A DNA stretch of 64,000 bases from WRMS01 sp038562165 (lineage in GTDB: Bacteria > Bacillota > Peptococcia > DRI-13 > UBA5745): positions 1 to 64,000 of the forward strand of contig JBCFAO010000019.1 of assembly GCA_038562165.1 (NCBI GenBank), given 5' to 3'. Every line of letters starts with the position of its first letter. Positions within the stretch are counted from its first letter, which is position 1. The notes beneath the pieces were generated by a model. That model was not told the origin of the DNA, did no database searches, and saw nothing but the letters and a program-made list of their open reading frames with translations. The position numbers and the translations under genes are program-made. Below are positions 60,383-64,000 of this stretch, piece by piece.

Positions 60383-61674
60383 TTTCCTGCTCCTTTCCCG
60401 CCATATAACCAGGGATTGGTAAACATACCGGACTCAGCCACATTTTTCAGCAGGAACCGGGTGTAAACGATAGCGGTAAACATGCTGATCAGAATACCCA
60501 GGCTTAAGGTAACGGCAAATCCCTTGATGCTGCCGGTGCCTTTCCAGAATAGTACGGCAGCGGCAATCAGCGTGGTGACATTTGAGTCGATAATCGTCCA
60601 CAAGGCCCTGGAAAAGCCGGCGTTAATCGAAGCCCGCAGAGTCTTGCCCCGGCTCAGCTCATCCTTCAGCCGTTCGTAAATGATGATATTGGAGTCCACA
60701 CACATGCCTATGGTCAGCACAATACCCAATATGCCCGGCAAGGTCAGAGTGGCTTTAATTAAAGCCATAGAGGCCATCAGAAGCACTGTATAAAGGACCA
60801 GGGAAAAGCCGGCAATAACACCGGGGAGCCTGTACACCACTATCATAAAAATCACTACCAAAACAAGACCTACTATACCGGCCTTCTGGCTTTTTTCAAT
60901 GGAATCAGCGCCCAGTGTGGGACCGATAGTCCTTTTCTCTACAATCTCCACCGGCACCGGCAAAGCGCCGGATTGCAAGAGCAATGCCAGCTGTCGGGCA
61001 TCCTGTAAGGAGCTGTAGCCTGTAATCACCGCGTCACCGGTAGGAATGGCCGTGCTGACAAAGGGAAAAGAAATCATTTCCTCATCCAAATAAATAGCGA
61101 TGTTGCGCCGCATATCGCCCTTTGACAGGGCGCCTTCAATGGTCAGCTCAGGATAAGACTCCACCAGCATTTTGGTGGTGTCGGCAAAGATTTTCTTGCC
61201 CTCATCGTCAAATTCCAGCCTGACCACATATTCGTCAGTTTTAATCGCTCCGGGGCGATTGCTTGACTGTATGGCCTCTGTGGCATTGGCCAGATGGCTG
61301 CCGTCTAAAATCACGGTTTGATTGCCCGCCTCATCAAAAGTGCGGAAGGTCAGATAGGCTGTCTTGCCGATCATGGCAATGGCTTCTTCAGGATCCTGAA
61401 CCCCCGGCAGCTCGATCAGCACCCGGTTATTGCCTTCCTGCTGTATGGTGGGCTCCGTTACTCCCAAGCTATTGATGCGAAGATCCATAATCGACATAAC
61501 TTTATCCATCTCCGCCTGGGTTACATCCGTGGTGGCCTGCACCCGGACTTGGGCGCCGCCTTTCAGGTCCAGACCCAGCTTCAGATAGCTGCCTAAATAG
61601 GTCATGCCCAAATAACCGCTGACTATCGTCAGGATCAGGACCAATATGACGGCCGCTGCCTTTCCGGTTTTCAT
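60379..61674 (-). CDS. secD: Protein translocase subunit SecD
   Basis: Six-helix partner of SecF with a large extracytoplasmic domain, 431 aa. Seen: LGLDLKGGAQVRVQATTD (conserved start of the P1 domain), RVLIELPGVQDPEEAIAMIG, and the C-terminal GIVLTIGMCVDSNIIIYERL plus TIIDSNVTTLIAAAVLFWKG. ATG preceded by GGAGGAGGAGCAGCA. It has its own consensus promoter; its leader contains the small hairpin CCGGATT-TT-AATCCGG. Confidence 0.97.
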   Translation of the reverse strand: MKTGKAAAVILVLILTIVSGYLGMTYLGSYLKLGLDLKGGAQVRVQATTDVTQAEMDKVMSIMDLRINSLGVTEPTIQQEGNNRVLIELPGVQDPEEAIAMIGKTAYLTFRTFDEAGNQTVILDGSHLANATEAIQSSNRPGAIKTDEYVVRLEFDDEGKKIFADTTKMLVESYPELTIEGALSKGDMRRNIAIYLDEEMISFPFVSTAIPTGDAVITGYSSLQDARQLALLLQSGALPVPVEIVEKRTIGPTLGADSIEKSQKAGIVGLVLVVIFMIVVYRLPGVIAGFSLVLYTVLLMASMALIKATLTLPGILGIVLTIGMCVDSNIIIYERLKDELSRGKTLRASINAGFSRALWTIIDSNVTTLIAAAVLFWKGTGSIKGFAVTLSLGILISMFTAIVYTRFLLKNVAESGMFTNPWLYGGKGAGK

Positions 61675-61742
61675 TGCTGCTCCTCCTCCATCATGGATTA
61701 TACTATTTCCGGATTAAAATCCGGCAACAGTATTACTGCAAT

Positions 61743-61771
61743 ATTATATGGCTGTTCATTAGCTTTGTCAA
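61743..61771 (-). promoter_or_regulatory. Consensus sigma-A promoter of secD
   Basis: Minus strand: TTGACA (61771-61766), 17 bp, TATAAT (61748-61743), exact consensus. It starts in the T tract of the yajC terminator. Confidence 0.8.
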
Positions 61772-61802
61772 AATAAAAAGCGCGAACCCTGGCGGTTCGC
61801 GC
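61771..61802 (-). terminator. Terminator of the queA-tgt-yajC transcript
   Basis: GCGCGAACC-GCCAG-GGTTCGCGC followed by TTTTTATTTT on the minus strand, 22 nt after yajC. Confidence 0.88.
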
Positions 61803-61823
61803 CGTCATTAAGGAAGTCTTCCT

Positions 61824-62192
61824 TTAACGATTCTCTTGATCGTCGTCCTGATCCTGATCAATGACGTAATCAGCATCCGCCATATCTTCCTCCGACAACA
61901 CCTCAGGCTCCGGTGCTTTTGAAGCCTTGGTTTCACTGCGTAAAATGCTGCCGATAGCCGACTTGGCAAAATGGACATAAACTTCTGAAGCAATTTCCAG
62001 GGTGATCCGGTCTTCCTTGATACCTCTGACAATGCCATGGATACCGCCGATGGTCACTACCCGGTCTCCCTTCTTCAGGCTATCCATCATCGTCGTTCTT
62101 TCTTTTTGCTGCTTTTTCTGGGGACGCAGAATGAGAAAATACATCATGGCCACCATGACGACGATCCAGATGAGGCTTCCATATTGGCCCAT
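61824..62192 (-). CDS. yajC: Preprotein translocase subunit YajC
   Basis: Small accessory protein of the Sec machinery, 122 aa. Seen: N-terminal helix LIWIVVMVAMMYFLILRPQK ending in the family hallmark RPQKKQQKE, then a KKGDRVVTIGGIHGIVRGI domain and an acidic tail rich in Asp and Glu. ATG with TTAAGGAGGTTTTTAA upstream. Located after tgt, as in many bacteria. Confidence 0.95.
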   Translation of the reverse strand: MGQYGSLIWIVVMVAMMYFLILRPQKKQQKERTTMMDSLKKGDRVVTIGGIHGIVRGIKEDRITLEIASEVYVHFAKSAIGSILRSETKASKAPEPEVLSEEDMADADYVIDQDQDDDQENR

Positions 62193-62271
62193 TTAAAAAC
62201 CTCCTTAAATATAATACAAAAACTCTCCAAAGAGAATAATACATTGTAGCGGCCAAGAATGCAAGCCTATT

Positions 62272-63396
62272 TTAATAACCCCAGGCATTTAACAGTCTGG
62301 CAGCCGTCTGGCCCAGCCGGTTTTCTTCGATGGCCAGCCGCAGCTCCGCCATTAAAGAAACCAGATAATGCAGGTTATGGATGGTGGCCAGCCTGGCGCC
62401 CAAGATCTCTCCGGCAATGAATAAATGGCGGATATAGGCCCGGCTGAAATGGCGGCAGGCATAGCAGGAGCATTGCTCATCCAAAGGCCGCATGTCTTCT
62501 TTATATTGGCTGTTGCGAATCACCAGCTTGCCTTGAGAAGTAAACAGGGTACCGTTGCGGGCAATCCGGGTGGGCAGCACGCAGTCAAACATATCTACGC
62601 CCCGCAAAACCCCTGCCACCAGGCAATCGGGGGAACCCACCCCCATCAGGTAGCGGGGCTTTTCCTGAGGCAAAAGGGGCGTGGTATGCTCCAGAACCTC
62701 ATACATCAAGGGTTTTTCTTCGCCTACGCTTAGACCGCCGATACCGTAGCCGGGAAAATCCATCTCCACTAATTCTGCGGCGCTTTGGGCCCGCAGGTCT
62801 TTGTACATGCCCCCTTGAACGATGCCAAAAAGACTTTGGTTTTCCCGGCAGTGGGCAGCTTTGCAGCGGGCAGCCCAGCGGCCGCTGCGGGCCGTAGCCG
62901 CCTTGGCGTATTCGTAAGTAGCCGGATAAGGGATGCACTCGTCAAAGGCCATGGCAATATCAGCCCCCAGTTTTCCCTCAATATCCATGACGCTTTCCGG
63001 CGTGAACAAATGTTTGGAGCCGTCGATATGAGAGCGGAATTCCACTCCCTCTTCCCGGATTTTTTGCAGCTCCCCTAAACTGAAAACCTGAAAACCGCCG
63101 CTGTCCGTCAAAATCGGTCCCTGCCATTGCATAAAACCATGAAGGCCGCCGTGGGCCGCCACCAGGTCGGCGCCGGGCCGTAAATACAGGTGATAGGTAT
63201 TGGACAGCAGAATTCTGGCTCCCATCTCCTCCAGCTCCGCCGGCGTCATGGCTTTCACCGTAGCCTGGGTGCCTACCGGCATAAATACCGGCGTCTCAAC
63301 GGTGCCATGGGGCGTTTCCAGACGGCCCCGCCGGGCCATGGAACCTTCATCTTTCTTTAAACAGGTCCATTTTACTTTCAAGTTCTGTTTCTCCAT
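62272..63396 (-). CDS. tgt: tRNA-guanine transglycosylase (queuine tRNA-ribosyltransferase)
   Basis: Exchanges G34 for preQ1 in GUN-anticodon tRNAs. Seen: TPHGTVETPVFMPVGTQATV, NTYHLYLRPG, LTDSGGFQVFSLG, GGLSVGE, the catalytic-nucleophile region FDCVLPTRIARNGTLF, and the zinc site CSCYACRHFSRAYIRHL. 374 aa. ATG 63396 is chosen, 5 nt after the queA stop; the ribosome site is weak, so coupling to queA is likely. The frame also opens at 63420 within queA. Confidence 0.96.
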   Translation of the reverse strand: MEKQNLKVKWTCLKKDEGSMARRGRLETPHGTVETPVFMPVGTQATVKAMTPAELEEMGARILLSNTYHLYLRPGADLVAAHGGLHGFMQWQGPILTDSGGFQVFSLGELQKIREEGVEFRSHIDGSKHLFTPESVMDIEGKLGADIAMAFDECIPYPATYEYAKAATARSGRWAARCKAAHCRENQSLFGIVQGGMYKDLRAQSAAELVEMDFPGYGIGGLSVGEEKPLMYEVLEHTTPLLPQEKPRYLMGVGSPDCLVAGVLRGVDMFDCVLPTRIARNGTLFTSQGKLVIRNSQYKEDMRPLDEQCSCYACRHFSRAYIRHLFIAGEILGARLATIHNLHYLVSLMAELRLAIEENRLGQTAARLLNAWGY

Positions 63397-63401
63397 TTCT
63401 A

Positions 63402-64000
63402 TTATAGTAGCAGCATGCAATCGCCAAAAGAGAAAAACCGGTACTGTTCCCGCACCGCTTCTTCATAAGCCGCCAGTACCCGCTCTCTGCCGGCTAAAGC
63501 ACTGACCAGCATCAGCAGCGTAGACTTCGGCAGATGGAAATTGGTCAGCAGCCCGTCAATAATCTTAAAACGGTATCCGGGATAAATAAAAATATCTGTC
63601 CAACCCTGGCCCGGCCGCAAATTGCCCGTCTGACCCATGGATTCCAAGGTTCTGACGGCAGTGGTGCCCACAGCGATAACCCGGCGGCCTTCGGCCTTGG
63701 CCCGGTTCACTGCCGCCGCTGTTTTTTCGCTGACCTCATAATACTCTTTATGCATCTTATGGTCTTCAATCCGCTGGGCTTCCACCGGCCGGAAAGTCCC
63801 CAGACCCACATGAAGCAATACTTCCGCCAGCTCTACGCCCATTGCTTTCAGCCCCGCCAAGGTACTCTCCGTAAAATGCAAGCCCGCTGTGGGGGCCGCC
63901 GCCGAACCGGCCTTATTCCCATATACCGTCTGGTATCTTTCCGGATTGGCCAGGTCTTCATGGATATAAGGAGGCAGCGGTACCTGGCCTACTTGGTTGA
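63402..64000 (-). CDS. queA: S-adenosylmethionine:tRNA ribosyltransferase-isomerase, 5' end outside window
   Basis: Adds the epoxycyclopentane ring precursor to preQ1-tRNA, the step after TGT. The visible 198 codons are the C-terminal part. Seen: PLPPYIHEDL, AAPTAGLHFTESTLAGLK, LHVGLGTFRPV, GRRVIAVGTTAVRTLE and TDIFIYPGYRFK...NFHLPKSTLLMLVSAL, all typical of QueA. The frame runs open to the window edge at 64000. Operon queA-tgt-yajC. Confidence 0.96.
   Translation of the reverse strand, partial: NQVGQVPLPPYIHEDLANPERYQTVYGNKAGSAAAPTAGLHFTESTLAGLKAMGVELAEVLLHVGLGTFRPVEAQRIEDHKMHKEYYEVSEKTAAAVNRAKAEGRRVIAVGTTAVRTLESMGQTGNLRPGQGWTDIFIYPGYRFKIIDGLLTNFHLPKSTLLMLVSALAGRERVLAAYEEAVREQYRFFSFGDCMLLL

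Overview
The window looks like chromosome of an anaerobic, endospore-forming Clostridia-type Firmicute, probably close to the Peptococcaceae/Desulfitobacterium lineage. The sporulation genes (spoIIAA-spoIIAB-sigF, dacF, spoVAC, spoVAD, spoVAE, spmA, spmB, ytfI/ytfJ types), Shine-Dalgarno sequences close to the AGGAGG consensus, frequent TTG/GTG starts, and a pyruvate-phosphate dikinase with its regulator all fit. The lineage is inferred from gene content and order, not from a marker search. No rRNA, tRNA or CRISPR array was recognised.

Layout. 1-1.95 kb: complete class C-type group II intron on the minus strand, 8 nt from a 12-bp terminator-like hairpin. 2-4.7 kb: NCS2 nucleobase permease and an unknown membrane-anchored protein. 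4.7-16 kb: plus-strand run miaB-mutS-mutL-methyltransferase-miaA-hflX-ynbB-like (tRNA modification, mismatch repair, ribosome GTPase), with a small minus-strand gene overlapping the 3' end of miaA. 16-20.5 kb: lysine riboswitch, lysA, site-2 protease family, trpS, scpA, scpB. 20.5-31.6 kb: serine dehydratase-like enzyme, DUF2953, GerW/YtfJ, spmA, spmB, rluB, HutP family, cmk, plsC, an ispH-S1 fusion, HAD phosphatase, ABC-F ATPase. 31.7-38 kb: LexA-like protein lacking the protease dyad, a Gate-domain permease with two tandem Nif3-like genes, two MpsC/DUF2294 paralogues and unknowns. 38-40.8 kb: lipoprotein-spoVAD-spoVAE-unknown. 41-45.2 kb: CcpN-like repressor, PPDK regulatory protein, ppdK. 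45.5-53.4 kb: accessory segment with many AT-rich genes: ClC transporter, a guanidine-I-type riboswitch with a LysE/GAP-like transporter, a lipoprotein, padR-DUF2812, an MNT-HEPN toxin-antitoxin pair, and an ECF sigma factor with a membrane partner. 53.5-55.4 kb: chemotaxis receptor gene with a broken 5' part. 55.5-64 kb, minus strand: spoVAC, the dacF-spoIIA-sigF operon, secDF, yajC, tgt and the 3' part of queA.

How the parts work together. Two metabolite-sensing leaders can be read in detail. The lysine leader shows a plausible translational switch, in which an upstream hairpin and P1 compete and the released strand pairs with the lysA ribosome site. The guanidine-type leader has a consensus promoter, an aptamer with compensatory changes, and a terminator that reuses the aptamer 3' strand. 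The CcpN-like protein, PPDK regulator and PPDK form a unit for gluconeogenic pyruvate flux. The sporulation genes are spread over several blocks. Forespore-type promoter elements (GNATA, 17 bp, NATACTA) lie upstream of spoVAC and also upstream of the unknown small gene antisense to miaA.

The least explained items are the Gate permease/double Nif3 operon, the small forespore-type gene, the LexA-like protein, the guanidine-riboswitch transporter, a cmk gene without any ATG/GTG/TTG start, and several structured intergenic elements.
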